The notes: generated by a model from the sequence alone, not told the origin. Positions 18,424 to 27,531 are shown, numbered from the stretch's first letter. The stretch is DNA of 64,000 nt from Hormoscilla sp. GM7CHS1pb (GCA_014323675.1 JACONN010000006.1:744001-808000), one strand, 5' to 3'. Made by a program: numbers and translations.

Positions 18424-18725
18424 TGGGTTTTTCCTCGTCTTTTGGAACTGAATACAGCCTAGCCAACCCGGTTGAGTTTTGTCAAGGGTTTTGAGAAATT
18501 TTTTTTCTTAGAGATGAAAATGCTGAAACCCATGTATATCAATAGTTTCGGCTCGGGAAAAAAATGTTTTTGTTCTGTTTCGTACAGCTGCTTCTCTTCT
18601 ATCATCTGCCGGTGGCGTTGCCGGTTCAAATCCGGGTATTCATCGCCAGCTGCGAGGTGATTGCGAGCAGTCTGCGAGGTGATTGCGAGCAAGCTGCCTG
18701 GCCATGACCGATTTAACCGTTCATT

Positions 18726-18739
18726 GTACTATTACCTAC
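18726..18739 (+). promoter_or_regulatory. candidate NtcA box upstream of glnA
   Basis: GTA-N8-TAC (GTACTATTACCTAC), the NtcA consensus, 242 bp before the glnA start. A TACAAT -10-like element is at 18777-18782, which is farther than the usual 22-nt spacing. NtcA activation of glnA is well established in cyanobacteria, so the site is plausible. The imperfect spacing lowers confidence. Confidence 0.5.
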
Positions 18740-18981
18740 TTCTGGGCTGGCTAAACAGCAAATTAGTTAACTTCGCTACAATTTTTAACATTTGCGGCGC
18801 GCAAATGCCAATTTTTTTGTAATGAATTATACAAAATATCGGCACGACTATCCCTAGGATGAGGCAGGTAGACGGGAGCGGCCAACGGGCGTGGGTTTGG
18901 TGGTTGTCAGCCCACCGACTTCCATCCCACATGCACCAGATCGGATTATCATGATCTCGGAGAGTAAATAAGGAGTGAAGC

Positions 18982-20403
18982 ATGCCAGAGACGGCGCAAG
19001 AAGTCTTGAAGATGATTCAAGACCAAGACATCAAGATTATCGACCTGAAATTTATCGACATGCCAGGGATCTGGCAGCACTGCTCGTTTTATCGGGATCT
19101 CATTGACGAGGAGGCATTCACTGACGGGGTAGCCTTCGATGGTTCTAGCATTCGGGGTTGGAAAGCGATTAACGAATCTGATATGATGATGGTGCCAGAC
19201 CCGAAAACAGCTTGGATCGACCCCTTCATGGAAGAGCCGACTCTAAGCATGATCTGTAGCATCAAAGAACCCAGAAGCGGTGAATGGTACAGCCGCGACC
19301 CCCGCACTATTGCCCAGAAGGCGATCGACTACCTAGCTTCCACTGGTATTGGTGATATGGCCTTCTTTGGTCCGGAGGCAGAGTTCTTTGTGTTTGAAGA
19401 TGTCCGCTTTGACCAGACGGAGAACAAAGGGTACTACTATGTAGACTCGGTAGAGGGACGGTGGAATTCTGGGAAGGAGGAACCGGGTGGCAACTTGGCT
19501 TACAAGCCCCGCTACAAAGAAGGTTACTTCCCAGTGTCGCCGACAGATACTCTGCAAGACATGCGGACGGAGATGCTGCTGACGATGGGACAATGTGGGG
19601 TCCCGATCGAAAAGCACCACCACGAGGTAGCTACTGGCGGGCAGAATGAATTGGGTATTCGCTTTGCGCCTTTGGTGCAGTCTGCTGACAACTTGATGAT
19701 CTACAAATATGCGATCAAGAATGTTGCCAAGCGCCACGGCAAGACCGTTACCTTCATGCCCAAGCCCCTGTTCAACGACAATGGTTCGGGGATGCACACC
19801 CACCAGTCCATCTGGAAGGATGGTCAACCTCTATTTTACGGCGATGGCTATGCCAATCTGTCTCAGTTAGCATTGCACTATATTGGCGGTCTGCTCAAGC
19901 ACGCACCAGCATTGCTGGCTCTCACCAATCCTACTACTAATTCTTACAAGCGGTTGGTGCCTGGGTTTGAAGCTCCTGTGAACTTGGCATACTCCCAAGG
20001 AAACCGTTCCGCTTCCATCCGCATTCCCCTCACTGGTAGTAACCCGAAGGCGAAGCGGTTAGAGTTCCGCTGTCCTGATGCTACTTGTAATCCCTATCTG
20101 GCATTTGCGGCTATGCTATGTGCTGGTTTAGATGGCATCAAGAACCAGATCGACCCCGGTGAATCCCTGGATGTGGATATCTATGACCTCTCTCCAGAGG
20201 AGTTGGCGAAGGTGCCTTCGACTCCCGGTTCTCTGTTAGATGCGCTGAAATCACTGGAAGCGGATCAGGAGTTTCTGACCGCTGGTGGCGTGTTTACAGA
20301 AGACTTCGTCGGCAACTGGATTGAGTACAAACTGGATAACGAAGTGAACCCGATGCGGCTACGTCCCCATCCCTACGAGTTTGCTCTATACTACGATGTA
20401 TAG
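18982..20403 (+). CDS. glnA: glutamine synthetase type I
   Basis: Condenses glutamate and ammonium with ATP, the entry point of nitrogen assimilation (GS-GOGAT). At 473 aa it is the standard GSI-beta dodecamer subunit. It has [10 protein letters not shown] (latch, residues 51-60), [11 protein letters not shown] (metal-binding Glu), the ATP/glutamate motif [16 protein letters not shown] and NRSASIRIP. Near residue 400 the segment [12 protein letters not shown] matches the adenylylation loop of enteric enzymes, although cyanobacterial GS is generally controlled by NtcA and by small inactivating proteins instead. RBS AAGGAGTG precedes the ATG. Transcribed alone, with a terminator hairpin. Confidence 0.96.
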   Translation: MPETAQEVLKMIQDQDIKIIDLKFIDMPGIWQHCSFYRDLIDEEAFTDGVAFDGSSIRGWKAINESDMMMVPDPKTAWIDPFMEEPTLSMICSIKEPRSGEWYSRDPRTIAQKAIDYLASTGIGDMAFFGPEAEFFVFEDVRFDQTENKGYYYVDSVEGRWNSGKEEPGGNLAYKPRYKEGYFPVSPTDTLQDMRTEMLLTMGQCGVPIEKHHHEVATGGQNELGIRFAPLVQSADNLMIYKYAIKNVAKRHGKTVTFMPKPLFNDNGSGMHTHQSIWKDGQPLFYGDGYANLSQLALHYIGGLLKHAPALLALTNPTTNSYKRLVPGFEAPVNLAYSQGNRSASIRIPLTGSNPKAKRLEFRCPDATCNPYLAFAAMLCAGLDGIKNQIDPGESLDVDIYDLSPEELAKVPSTPGSLLDALKSLEADQEFLTAGGVFTEDFVGNWIEYKLDNEVNPMRLRPHPYEFALYYDV

Positions 20404-20433
20404 CTTTTGTCAAGTAGTTTGATAACAGATAGC

Positions 20434-20458
20434 AGCCACCTGGAGGGGTGGCTGTTTT
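20434..20458 (+). terminator. glnA terminator
   Basis: Stem AGCCACC / GGTGGCT with a 6-nt loop, followed directly by GTTTTGCTTT. It starts 30 bp after the glnA stop, a convincing intrinsic terminator. Confidence 0.8.
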
Positions 20459-20533
20459 GCTTTGGGATCTTCATGGGCGGTTTTTCGTTACAATTATTTA
20501 CAGTAGTGAAAGATTATTCATATCCCGCCAACT

Positions 20534-21349
20534 ATGTCGGACACTTTCACCAAACTGGCCTATGAAACGGTTCAGCAGAGCCAAAGTTATTTTGCCCTAG
20601 CTCATAAAACCATTGGTTCGCGAGAGTTTTCGCCAGAGATTGAGACAGAAGGCTATCCGGGCTACTACCTGCAAAACTTCCATTACCAGACTGATGGCTA
20701 TTTAAGCGAGATGTCAGCTAATTTGTATGACTTGCAGGTGGAACTTCTGTTTAATGGTACAGCGGATGCGATGCGCCAGCGGATTTTGGCTCCCCTGAAG
20801 CAAGGACTGACAGGGTTTAGCGGCATTTCCCCCAGGCAAATTCGGGTACTGGATGTGGCTTGTGGTACTGGCAGAACTCTAAAATTCCTGCGGGGAACTT
20901 TGCCTTTGGCAAGTCTGTATGGTATGGATCTGTCGCCTGCTTACTTGCGGAAGGCAAATCAATTGTTATCGGAAATTCCCGGGGAATTACCTCAACTTTT
21001 ACAGGGAAATGCAGAGGAGTTGCCCTATCTGGATAATTACTTCCATGCAGTCACTAGCGTTTTTCTGTTCCACGAACTGCCAGCTTTGGTGCGTCAGCGG
21101 GTAATCAATGAATGCTTTCGGGTGACTCAACCGGGGGGACTGTTGATTATCTGCGATTCAATTCAACTGTCTGATGCGCCTGAGTTTAAGGTGATGATGG
21201 AAAACTTTCCCGCCATTTTCCACGAACCCTACTACAAAAACTATATTAGTGATGATTTGGTAGGACGCTTAGAGTCGGCAGGCTTCACTAATATTGAGTC
21301 TCAGGTATATTTCATGAGCAAGTATTTGATTGCTCGTAAGCTGGCATGA
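20534..21349 (+). CDS. class I SAM-dependent methyltransferase
   Basis: 271 aa. A Rossmann-type methyltransferase domain lies in the C-terminal 170 residues: motif I VLDVACGTGRTLKFL, the acidic end of strand 2 in YGMDLSPAYL, and the motif IV/post-I region SVFLFHELP, of the Methyltransf_11/25 type. The N-terminal 100 residues are family-specific (YQTDGYLSEMSANLYDLQVE). The substrate cannot be read from sequence. The stop overlaps the next start (ATGATG at 21346), so it is coupled to the lipoate-ligase-like gene. Confidence 0.82.
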   Translation: MSDTFTKLAYETVQQSQSYFALAHKTIGSREFSPEIETEGYPGYYLQNFHYQTDGYLSEMSANLYDLQVELLFNGTADAMRQRILAPLKQGLTGFSGISPRQIRVLDVACGTGRTLKFLRGTLPLASLYGMDLSPAYLRKANQLLSEIPGELPQLLQGNAEELPYLDNYFHAVTSVFLFHELPALVRQRVINECFRVTQPGGLLIICDSIQLSDAPEFKVMMENFPAIFHEPYYKNYISDDLVGRLESAGFTNIESQVYFMSKYLIARKLA

Positions 21350-22131
21350 TGGAACCTTACCCTCATTCCCGGTGGCGTTTCATTCCCCTGGTGCGATCGT
21401 CTGGGCGGATCCAGATGGCGATCGACCGTTGGTTATTGGAGCAGCACAGGCTGGGTTTACATCCTCCCACGCTGAGGTTTTATACTTGGGAGTCAGCGAC
21501 AATTTCTCTGGGTTATCATCAACGCCAATGGCCGGAATTTTGGAATCATCTGACTTGGCAAGGTGTCCCGGTGGAGTTGGTGAGACGCCCGAGTGGAGGC
21601 CGGGCGGTGCTGCATCAGGGAGATATAACTTATGCTGTAGTAACTTCGGGACTTCCTCCCAGACGCCGGGAAGCCTACGAAAAGATTTGTGAGTTTTTGA
21701 TTGCAGGTTGGCGATCGCTCGGTTTAGAATTACATTACGGTACTGCTGGGCGGGGCTACATCCACAACCCCAGTTGCTTTGCTACGGCTACAGAGGCCGA
21801 TCTTGTTTCTGCATGTGGCGGTAAGTTTATTGGTAGCGCCCAACTGCGACGGGGGAAAGCTATTTTACAACATGGTTCCATGCCCTTAGAACCCGATCGG
21901 GGTTTGTTTGCTCGGGTATTCGAGACTGAGGCCCCTGCTTCCGTGCAGCTACCGACTGGCGATGCTGCTGCGCAGCTGCTACGCGATCGGGGGGATGCCT
22001 TAATTAAAATTGTAGTGGAAGCTTTAACTGATGCTGCTAGTCGTTGTTTCGGAGTCGAGTTTGTGAGACAACCTTTATCAGAGTCCGAGTGGCAGGCTAT
22101 TAGGCAGATGTCTTGTCAATTGCTTAAGTAG
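21346..22131 (+). CDS. lipoate-protein ligase A / biotin-ligase fold protein
   Basis: 261 aa of the LplA/LipB/BPL catalytic fold. It has LRFYTWESATISLGYHQ, then the lipoate/acyl-AMP loop RRPSGGRAVLHQGDITY, and the GGKFIGSAQLRRGKAILQHG segment that carries the catalytic lysine region. It should transfer lipoyl or octanoyl groups, probably to E2 or GcvH domains; a target present in this window is pdhC at 35.3 kb. It could instead be an octanoyltransferase of the LipM type. Overlaps the upstream methyltransferase by four bases. Confidence 0.82.
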   Translation: MMEPYPHSRWRFIPLVRSSGRIQMAIDRWLLEQHRLGLHPPTLRFYTWESATISLGYHQRQWPEFWNHLTWQGVPVELVRRPSGGRAVLHQGDITYAVVTSGLPPRRREAYEKICEFLIAGWRSLGLELHYGTAGRGYIHNPSCFATATEADLVSACGGKFIGSAQLRRGKAILQHGSMPLEPDRGLFARVFETEAPASVQLPTGDAAAQLLRDRGDALIKIVVEALTDAASRCFGVEFVRQPLSESEWQAIRQMSCQLLK

Positions 22132-22156
22132 GAGTAGTTGTCCGATCGCTAAATAA

Positions 22157-22590
22157 TTAGGAAAAATGCCTAGTTTTTACATATTGCGCGACCACCGGAT
22201 TGAGAGTAAAAACAGTGGTTTTTTCTTGCTCTTGCGGAGCTAATAAAAATCGCCTGACCAGAGATTTCATCGCATTGATTAAGTCGGAAGGAGATAATTT
22301 TATTTTGTTTAACATTTGCGATAAGGCAACTGCTTCTTTTTCCTTGGCAAGCTGAACGATAACCGCAACTTCTTCCTCACTTAAACACTGCAATTGTTGC
22401 TCTAAGCGCCAGCATAATGATTCATCTAAAATTGGCATATCGTATTGCAAAAAATCAGCGACTCTACCGCCAAATAATTCTCTAATGAGAGTAGCGGTTA
22501 TATTCAACCAGAGAGGGTTGCCTTCATAGGAATTTCTGATGATTCGGAGAATATTTGTAAAAGGATCGCCTATCAATTCATTAGCTTTTA
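22157..22590 (-). pseudogene. NB-ARC-type ATPase remnant
   Basis: About 140 codons with no proper start of their own. They encode the end of an NB-ARC/STAND module: IRNSYEGNPLWLNITATLI (the GNPL helix region), then a winged-helix-like part (LEQQLQCLSEEEVAVIVQLA) and LNPVVAQYVKTRHFS. In intact cyanobacterial proteins this part is followed by WD40 repeats on the same strand. Here the WD40 piece lies immediately adjacent on the opposite strand, so the gene has been broken and inverted. Confidence 0.65.
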
Positions 22591-22908
22591 GTCCTGACGG
22601 TAAAAAACTTGTTAGCGGTGGCAATGACGGTAGTATTAAACTTTGGGACGTCGATCGGGGTGAACAATAGGACAACACTCAGCTATAGTTAGAGCAGTTG
22701 CTTTTAGCCCTGATGGTGAATTAATTGCTAGTGGAGATGATCGGGGTATAATTAAAATTTGAGATATTAAAACCATGAAAGATGCAGTTTCACCCGACGA
22801 AGATAATAAACACGAGCGAGCAGTAACATCCCTGGCTTTTAGTCCTGATGGTAAAACCATAGCAAGTGCTAGTGAGGATAAAAAAGTGAAGTTGTGGAAA
22901 AGAGTTTA
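22591..22908 (+). pseudogene. WD40 repeat remnant
   Basis: Three degenerate WD40 blades in different frames with internal stops: FSPDGKKLVSGGNDGSIKLW, then VAFSPDGELIASGDDRGIIK with a stop in place of the Trp, then [20 protein letters not shown] ending LWKRV and a stop. It abuts the NB-ARC remnant head to head, so a STAND-type NB-ARC-WD40 gene was rearranged and is decaying. Confidence 0.7.
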
Positions 22909-23002
22909 ATTAAAAAAAAGCGATCGCGCATACTGAAGAAATGAAGGAGCCTCGGGGATGTACCGATATCTAGAGAATATCGCCCTGTTCAATGCCAGCT
23001 AG

Positions 23003-23179
23003 CAGCAGATCGATGTAGCGGCTGATCGCACTTTAGGTTGGGGAGATTTAGTCGCTGGAGAAATTGAAATTCACGAGATTTCCGGCGACCATTTCTCTAT
23101 TATCCGGGAACCTCAAGTGCGGGTTTTAGCAGAAGGGCTGAAGCCGGCCCGCGATCGGGCCCTCCGGCTCGTCAATTAA
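23003..23179 (+). pseudogene. C-terminal remnant of an NRPS/PKS-type thioesterase
   Basis: Fifty-eight codons ending in a stop: LGWGDLVAGEIEIHEISGDH, then FSIIREPQVRVLAEGL. The GDHFS-REP-V-LA pattern, with the catalytic His, is that of the C terminus of thioesterase domains in non-ribosomal peptide and polyketide synthases. Nothing upstream encodes the rest, so it is a relic of a lost biosynthetic gene. Confidence 0.5.
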
Positions 23180-23352
23180 TATTAGACCTATGGGCAACAT
23201 CTAGTTTTGCCCAGTTTATTCCTACCGCCTGTGCGAGACATTAATCGATCGCATCAAATTCGGGGGGCGATCGACTCATTTTTGTCCCCAAGTAATGGTT
23301 AATTGATTCTCCCCCCGTTCGGTTTTGACACCCATTGTTGTATAATACATAA

Positions 23353-23384
23353 GGGAGTAGGGGATTTATGCTTCCCCTACTCCC
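23353..23384 (-). terminator. hairpin downstream of psaK
   Basis: Perfect 12-bp stem: GGGAGTAGGGGA at 23353-23364 and TCCCCTACTCCC at 23373-23384, with an 8-nt loop. It lies 74 bp past the psaK stop. On the minus strand it is followed by TTATGTATTATAC, a weak T-rich tract. Confidence 0.5.
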
Positions 23385-23457
23385 CTACTCAAGAACCTGG
23401 GTCCTGCGGCGATCGACCTCCCGACAGCCGATCGCCTACGGTCGAGCGAGCTAACTT

Positions 23458-23685
23458 TTAGAACATGCCAGCGCTGCTCAGGCCCAATATAGTGCCAGCT
23501 CCTAGGATGTGACCCAGGCTGGTGGTTGCCAGCAACTCAGGCAAGCCCATACCCCCGAAAAAGGGCCCTCCCGGCAATGCTGGACCAGCACCCTTCTGTT
23601 GGATGAAGAACTTGCCTAGGGCGATCGCCACTATATTGCAGATAATCATGGTCAAGCCTACACTCAAAGACCACTCTGTACTCAT
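23458..23685 (-). CDS. psaK: photosystem I subunit PsaK
   Basis: Small peripheral PSI subunit of the thylakoid membrane, with two transmembrane helices, involved in PSI antenna and state-transition contacts. I start at the ATG at 23683-23685 (MSTEWSLSVG), preceded by AGGAG, giving 75 aa. Twenty-four upstream codons are discarded as non-conserved and too basic. Helix 1 is WSLSVGLTMIICNIVAIALG. The loop contains FIQQKGAGPALP. Helix 2 ends GHILGAGTILGLSSAGMF, the family's typical C terminus. Confidence 0.9.
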   Translation of the reverse strand: MSTEWSLSVGLTMIICNIVAIALGKFFIQQKGAGPALPGGPFFGGMGLPELLATTSLGHILGAGTILGLSSAGMF

Positions 23686-23953
23686 ACCTATTCTCCTGCG
23701 TCGATTTATTTTTACAAGCTTTAATAATTTTAAATTACTTTTTGACAAAGCCATCATTTCGTTTCATAAATTAATATAACTTAACATTCAACGGCCCAGC
23801 CAGAAGCCAAAATGGGTAGTTAGTTGTCAGTGGTTGTTCGATATCAGAGATATCCATCGCTGGTGGGCCTGGTACGCGATCGCTAGTTATAAGCAGTTCT
23901 TATATTGTTAATAATTAATTCACAATTCACAATTCACAATTTACAATAGATAT

Positions 23954-24580
23954 ATGCGAGTCAAAATTTGTGGGATAACAATAGCTTCACAGGCGATGGC
24001 GATCGCCCAGTTAGGAGCAACGGCACTAGGGTTTATCTGCGTGCGGTCCTCTGAGCGTTACATAACGCCTGAAAATATCCGGGTGGTGGTAGAGCAGTTG
24101 CCAGGAGCGATCGACCGCATCGGCGTGTTTGCCAACGCCCCCTTAGAAGAAATCTGTCAAACGGTGGCAACTGCCCAATTGAGTGGCGTCCAGCTGCATG
24201 GCAGCGAGTCACCGGAATTTTGCCACCAGTTGCGTGGTGCCCTGCCGACGATAGAAATTATTAAAGCCCTGAGAGTAAAGACGCAAGAGGCCTTAAATCA
24301 GGCAGATCTGTACATTGACTGTGTAGATGCTATATTACTAGACGCCTACGATCCAGAAAAGCTTGGAGGTACAGGCAAAACCCTGGACTGGTCTGCCTTA
24401 AAGCAATTTCATCCCCGGTGCCCCTGGTTCCTTGCCGGTGGCTTAACACCGGACAATGTCCAATCAGCCCTGGATCTAGTTCACCCCAATGGTATCGATC
24501 TATCGAGCGGTGTGGAGCGCCAACCTGGAGATAAGGATCTGGCGAAAATTGCCCGCTTGTTTGAGAAACTGCGGCTCTAG
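23954..24580 (+). CDS. trpF: phosphoribosylanthranilate isomerase
   Basis: Tryptophan-pathway TIM barrel that converts phosphoribosylanthranilate to the ribulose form. It has 208 aa, normal for TrpF. The catalytic cysteine is in the first strand, MRVKICGIT (Cys6). Further motifs are [48 protein letters not shown] (catalytic Asp) and the phosphate-binding [11 protein letters not shown] and GIDLSSGVE. No other trp genes are nearby, as is common in cyanobacteria. Confidence 0.95.
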   Translation: MRVKICGITIASQAMAIAQLGATALGFICVRSSERYITPENIRVVVEQLPGAIDRIGVFANAPLEEICQTVATAQLSGVQLHGSESPEFCHQLRGALPTIEIIKALRVKTQEALNQADLYIDCVDAILLDAYDPEKLGGTGKTLDWSALKQFHPRCPWFLAGGLTPDNVQSALDLVHPNGIDLSSGVERQPGDKDLAKIARLFEKLRL

Positions 24581-24801
24581 TTTCCTTTACTGTTCTTGGG
24601 AGCCTCAAATTTATAGCCAACTCCCCGCACTGTCTGAATCAGTGTTAGTTGATTGTCAGTTTCCAGCGGACTGCGAATTTGACCGATATGTACGTCCACA
24701 TATTCGTACTCCCATACTTGTTTAATCAGTTCAGCACGACGCAGCTCGCGAAGATGGCTAGCCAAAAAGTACAGCAGGTCGAATTCCAGGGTAAGAAGCT
24801 G
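24577..24801 (-). pseudogene. response-regulator fragment (winged-helix output domain)
   Basis: Reads from a stop near 24803 as LQLLTLEFDLLYFLASH, then RRAELIKQVWEYEY, VDVHIGQIRS and a complete LIQTVRGVGYKFEAP end, the DNA-binding domain of an OmpR-type regulator. The receiver domain is absent and the recognition region is shortened (the segment between EYEY and VDVHIG is missing). The VDVHIGQIR sequence is closest, from memory, to NblR-type cyanobacterial regulators. It overlaps the trpF stop. Confidence 0.65.
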
Positions 24802-24956
24802 TAACTAATATCCTCGACACCTTTGGACATTATTTCCGAAATGGGTAATAATCGTAGTGTAGTTGATATCAGTACAATACTCTTCTGAGAAAGCTGATGA
24901 GGATATTCCCACAAGAACAAGAAACTTATTGATAGCATGGCACCTGTGGAGGATGT

Positions 24957-25061
24957 ATGCTATCAGAAAGAGTCTTCCGGTGTGACAACTGTGGTCTAGA
25001 GATAGATCTCGATCTGAATGCCGAGAAGTATTGGGATAACGGTCCTATTTATTATGATTAA
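24957..25061 (+). pseudogene. TnpB (IS200/IS605 OrfB) C-terminal remnant
   Basis: Thirty-four codons containing LSERVFRCDNCGLEIDLDLN, which matches the second half of the zinc ribbon and the DRDLNA motif at the end of TnpB-type proteins. The rest of the element is gone. It sits beside the truncated response regulator, so the insertion may have destroyed that gene. Confidence 0.55.
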
Positions 25062-25160
25062 GTTTTGTAAAGCTAATCAGCAATTGGCTCTAAATAGTTA
25101 GAATATGGAGAATCTAGATAATTATTACTCAGACATAAACTTTAGAAAGGGAGTATATCA

Positions 25161-25526
25161 ATGGATATTGGACCTCTTGTCCAAATAGTCGTTTACTGGT
25201 TAGTGACATCGGTCAGCTTGTTTATTATCTCAAAACTGTCATTTTTGGGTGTTGAAATTGACAGTTTCGAGAAAGCAATGATATCAGCAGCAGCTTTTGG
25301 AATATTGAATGCGCTACAGGTTCCCGCTTTTCAGTATTTTGGTTTGCCCCTTAACATGCTTAATATTACTCTGGTGGCGATCTTAATTAATGCCATCATC
25401 TTTGGCTTAGCCGCTGCTTTGGTCTCGGGATTTCGCTTGCGCGGGGGTATAGTTAGTGCCTTGCTGGGTTCCCTCGCCCTCGGATTTATCAATTCCTTCC
25501 TCTTCTACGCCCTCAAGTCTATCTAA
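25161..25526 (+). CDS. phage-holin-family membrane protein
   Basis: 121 aa with four hydrophobic helices (VQIVVYWLVTSVSLFIISKL; MISAAAFGILNALQV; LNITLVAILINAIIFGLAAAL; IVSALLGSLALGFINSFLFY), the pattern of the mycobacterial phage holin IV superfamily that is common and chromosomal in cyanobacteria. It is not evidence of a prophage. A good RBS (AAAGGGAG) precedes the ATG. Its last 120 bp overlap the convergent lysC ORF, whose tail is probably the artefact. Confidence 0.75.
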   Translation: MDIGPLVQIVVYWLVTSVSLFIISKLSFLGVEIDSFEKAMISAAAFGILNALQVPAFQYFGLPLNMLNITLVAILINAIIFGLAAALVSGFRLRGGIVSALLGSLALGFINSFLFYALKSI

Positions 25527-27485
25527 TAACTGGCCTGTGCAGCTAAGTTTTTCAGGTGGGCAATGCCCAAAAAGCCCGATCGCCCTAAGGGGGAACCATG
25601 ATTGTTTGGCCCCAGCAAGTCCAAAGACAGCATGGATAGCTTGTAAGGCTTTCACTCCTTCTGCTTCCGCTACGACGCAGCTAATTTTGATTTCTGAAGT
25701 AGCAATCATTTCGATGTTAATCTGCTGTGCGGCTAAGGCGGCAAACATCTGGGCCGCTACGCCGGGATGCTTGACCATCCCTATACCAACAGCGCTGACT
25801 TTGGCGATCGCCCTACGAACTACAATTTCACTATAGCCCCATTCCGATTTTTCGGGCCGTCCGCGGACCGCTCGCAGTTCTTCTAAAGCCAGCCGGGCAA
25901 CTTCCACTTGGCTTTGTGCTACAGTAAAGGCAATATCGCGAGTCGGGACGCCATTAATCACCCGACAGCGCTGGGACTGGATAATTATATCAACGCTGAT
26001 CTGATGTTGGGCTAGCAGACCGAAGATTTGAGCTGCTATTCCCGGGCGATCGGGTACAGACAGGATCGCCAAACGCGCTTGATTTTTATCCAGGGCCACA
26101 CCCCGGACCGGAGTTTCTGGACTCGTTCCCACGGCTCTGCCTGGAAGCGCGCTCGTTCCCACGACTCTGCCTGGGAACGTTGCTTGATGACTGCTGACAT
26201 CGAACGCTTGGCAGAGGATCTCCACCGCACGATCGCCCTCTTGGGCAGCGATCGTGCAGCTGACTTTAATCTCCGATGCCGAAATCATTCCGATATTAAT
26301 CCCCGCATCTGCTAGAGTAGCAAACATCTGGGCAGCCACGCCGGGACGCCCGATCATCCCCGCACCCACAATACTGACTTTGGCAATATTATTGTCTGCC
26401 ATCACCTCACCTCGTTCCCTGGGGACCGCCTGGGAACGCGCCTGACTGCTTCCCAAAGCTGGTAGAATAGCAGTTGCCACAGAAGACGCCCGACTGGCAG
26501 CATTGCTAGCAACGGTAAAGGCAATGTCATTAGTATTGCCTTCGTGGATCGATTGGATAATCAGATCTACATCTATATCCTGACGCCCAATCTCGCCAAA
26601 CAACTCTGCTGCTACTCCCGGGCGATCGGGCACTCGCAGCATGGACACCTTACCTTGATCGGCATCAAATTCCACCGCATCTACAGGGTAGACGAGTTCC
26701 AAACCTTCTAGAGAACGGGCGCAAGGACTTGGGGAGATTACCTTCGTACCCGCCTCATCCGTCCAGCTGGATTTTACCACTAAAGTAATGCCGTAATTGC
26801 GAGCAATCTCCACCGCCCGTGGATGCAGAACTTTCGCACCCAAGCTAGCAAGTTCCAGCATTTCATCGCAGGTTATTTCCGCCATCACCTGCGCATCCGG
26901 TATCAACCTGGGGTCGGCGGTTAAAATCCCCGGCACATCAGTGTAAATTTCGCAGCAGCATGCTTCTAGGGCCGCTGCCAGCGCCACTGCTGAAGTATCC
27001 GAACCCCCCCGTCCCAGGGTGGTAATTTCCCTCGTTACCTGGCGACCGCCTGGTAATGCGCTGCTAGTGACGCCTTGGAAACCTGCGACCACCACCACTT
27101 TCCCCTCATCCAGGTGACTGGCGATCCGTTCTGTAGAAATTTCCAAAATCCGGGCCCGAGAATGTTTCGCTTCCGTAACGATGCCCACCTGTGCCCCTGT
27201 CAGAGAAATCGCTGGTTGTCCCAATTCCTGTAATGCCATACTCAGCAGGGCGATCGAGACTTGTTCCCCCGTAGACAGAAGCATATCCATTTCCCGGCGG
27301 CTGGGATTTGTGGATATTTCTTTGGCTAATTTGACTAAATCATCAGTGGTTTTGCCCATAGCCGAAACCACTACAACTACCGATTTCCCTGCTTGCGCCG
27401 TTTTCTGTACTCGCTGGGCCACTGCTTGGATCCGTTCCACTGTGCCCACCGAGGTGCCACCATATTTTTGGACTATTATTGCCAT
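25407..27485 (-). CDS. lysC: aspartate kinase with in-frame repeat insertions
   Basis: Phosphorylates aspartate at the head of the Lys/Thr/Met pathway. The start is the ATG at 27483-27485 (MAIIVQKYGGTSVG) with GGGAGAT upstream, giving 692 aa, about 90 longer than the usual cyanobacterial enzyme of about 600. The kinase domain has KYGGTS (residues 7-12) and TTLGRGGSDTSAV. Four ACT modules follow, as in other cyanobacterial LysC. The extra length has two causes. First, palindromic repeats are read in frame: ALPGGRQVTRE in the kinase domain, QAVPRERGEVM between ACT modules, and tandem FPGRVVGTSALPGRAVGTS between the ACT pairs. Second, a non-conserved tail after about residue 620 overlaps the holin gene, suggesting a lost stop codon. 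Confidence 0.9.
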   Translation of the reverse strand: MAIIVQKYGGTSVGTVERIQAVAQRVQKTAQAGKSVVVVVSAMGKTTDDLVKLAKEISTNPSRREMDMLLSTGEQVSIALLSMALQELGQPAISLTGAQVGIVTEAKHSRARILEISTERIASHLDEGKVVVVAGFQGVTSSALPGGRQVTREITTLGRGGSDTSAVALAAALEACCCEIYTDVPGILTADPRLIPDAQVMAEITCDEMLELASLGAKVLHPRAVEIARNYGITLVVKSSWTDEAGTKVISPSPCARSLEGLELVYPVDAVEFDADQGKVSMLRVPDRPGVAAELFGEIGRQDIDVDLIIQSIHEGNTNDIAFTVASNAASRASSVATAILPALGSSQARSQAVPRERGEVMADNNIAKVSIVGAGMIGRPGVAAQMFATLADAGINIGMISASEIKVSCTIAAQEGDRAVEILCQAFDVSSHQATFPGRVVGTSALPGRAVGTSPETPVRGVALDKNQARLAILSVPDRPGIAAQIFGLLAQHQISVDIIIQSQRCRVINGVPTRDIAFTVAQSQVEVARLALEELRAVRGRPEKSEWGYSEIVVRRAIAKVSAVGIGMVKHPGVAAQMFAALAAQQINIEMIATSEIKISCVVAEAEGVKALQAIHAVFGLAGAKQSWFPLRAIGLFGHCPPEKLSCTGQLLDRLEGVEEEGIDKSEGEGTQQGTNYTPAQAKSRDQSSG
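26122..26181. repeat. two tandem palindromic repeats inside lysC
   Basis: Two adjacent copies (26122-26151 and 26152-26181) of the repeat beginning CTCGTTCCCACG and ending in CTGGGAACG or a close variant. Both are translated in frame in lysC and sit in the linker between the two ACT-domain pairs. Confidence 0.8.
26411..26441. repeat. palindromic repeat inside lysC
   Basis: CTCGTTCCCTGGGG then ACCGCCTGGGAACGCGC, same family, read in frame as part of the linker before MADNNIAKVSIVG. Confidence 0.75.
27031..27061. repeat. palindromic repeat inside the lysC kinase domain
   Basis: CTCGTTACCTGGCG then ACCGCCTGGTAATGCGC, nearly identical to the intergenic copy at 983-1014. It inserts about ten residues (ALPGGRQVTR) just before the conserved EITTLGRGGSD. 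Confidence 0.75.
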
Positions 27486-27531
27486 ATATCTCCCGATTCT
27501 ACTCTCACAGCGGAGGGGGCCCGGAGCGTGC

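Larger units (their letters stand above)
14133..18511. repeat. 4.4-kb segment duplicated at 55821-59921 (source copy)
   Basis: From within the last codons of hemW to just upstream of the LRR gene, this segment is repeated at 55.8-59.9 kb in the same orientation. Matching ends are TTAACCTAACTTGCGACC (14133 and 55821) and TTTTGAGAAATTTTTTTTCT (up to about 18511 and 59921). This copy is the probable source, because here the left end is continuous with hemW. Confidence 0.9.

Noticed and set aside
18601-18660. CCGGTTCAAATCCGG T-arm-like sequence
   Set aside because: No matching acceptor, D or anticodon arms nearby, so not called a tRNA. It could be a tRNA-end relic.
25161-25526. holin-family gene as evidence for a prophage
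   Set aside because: This family is common as a chromosomal gene in cyanobacteria and no other phage gene is near.
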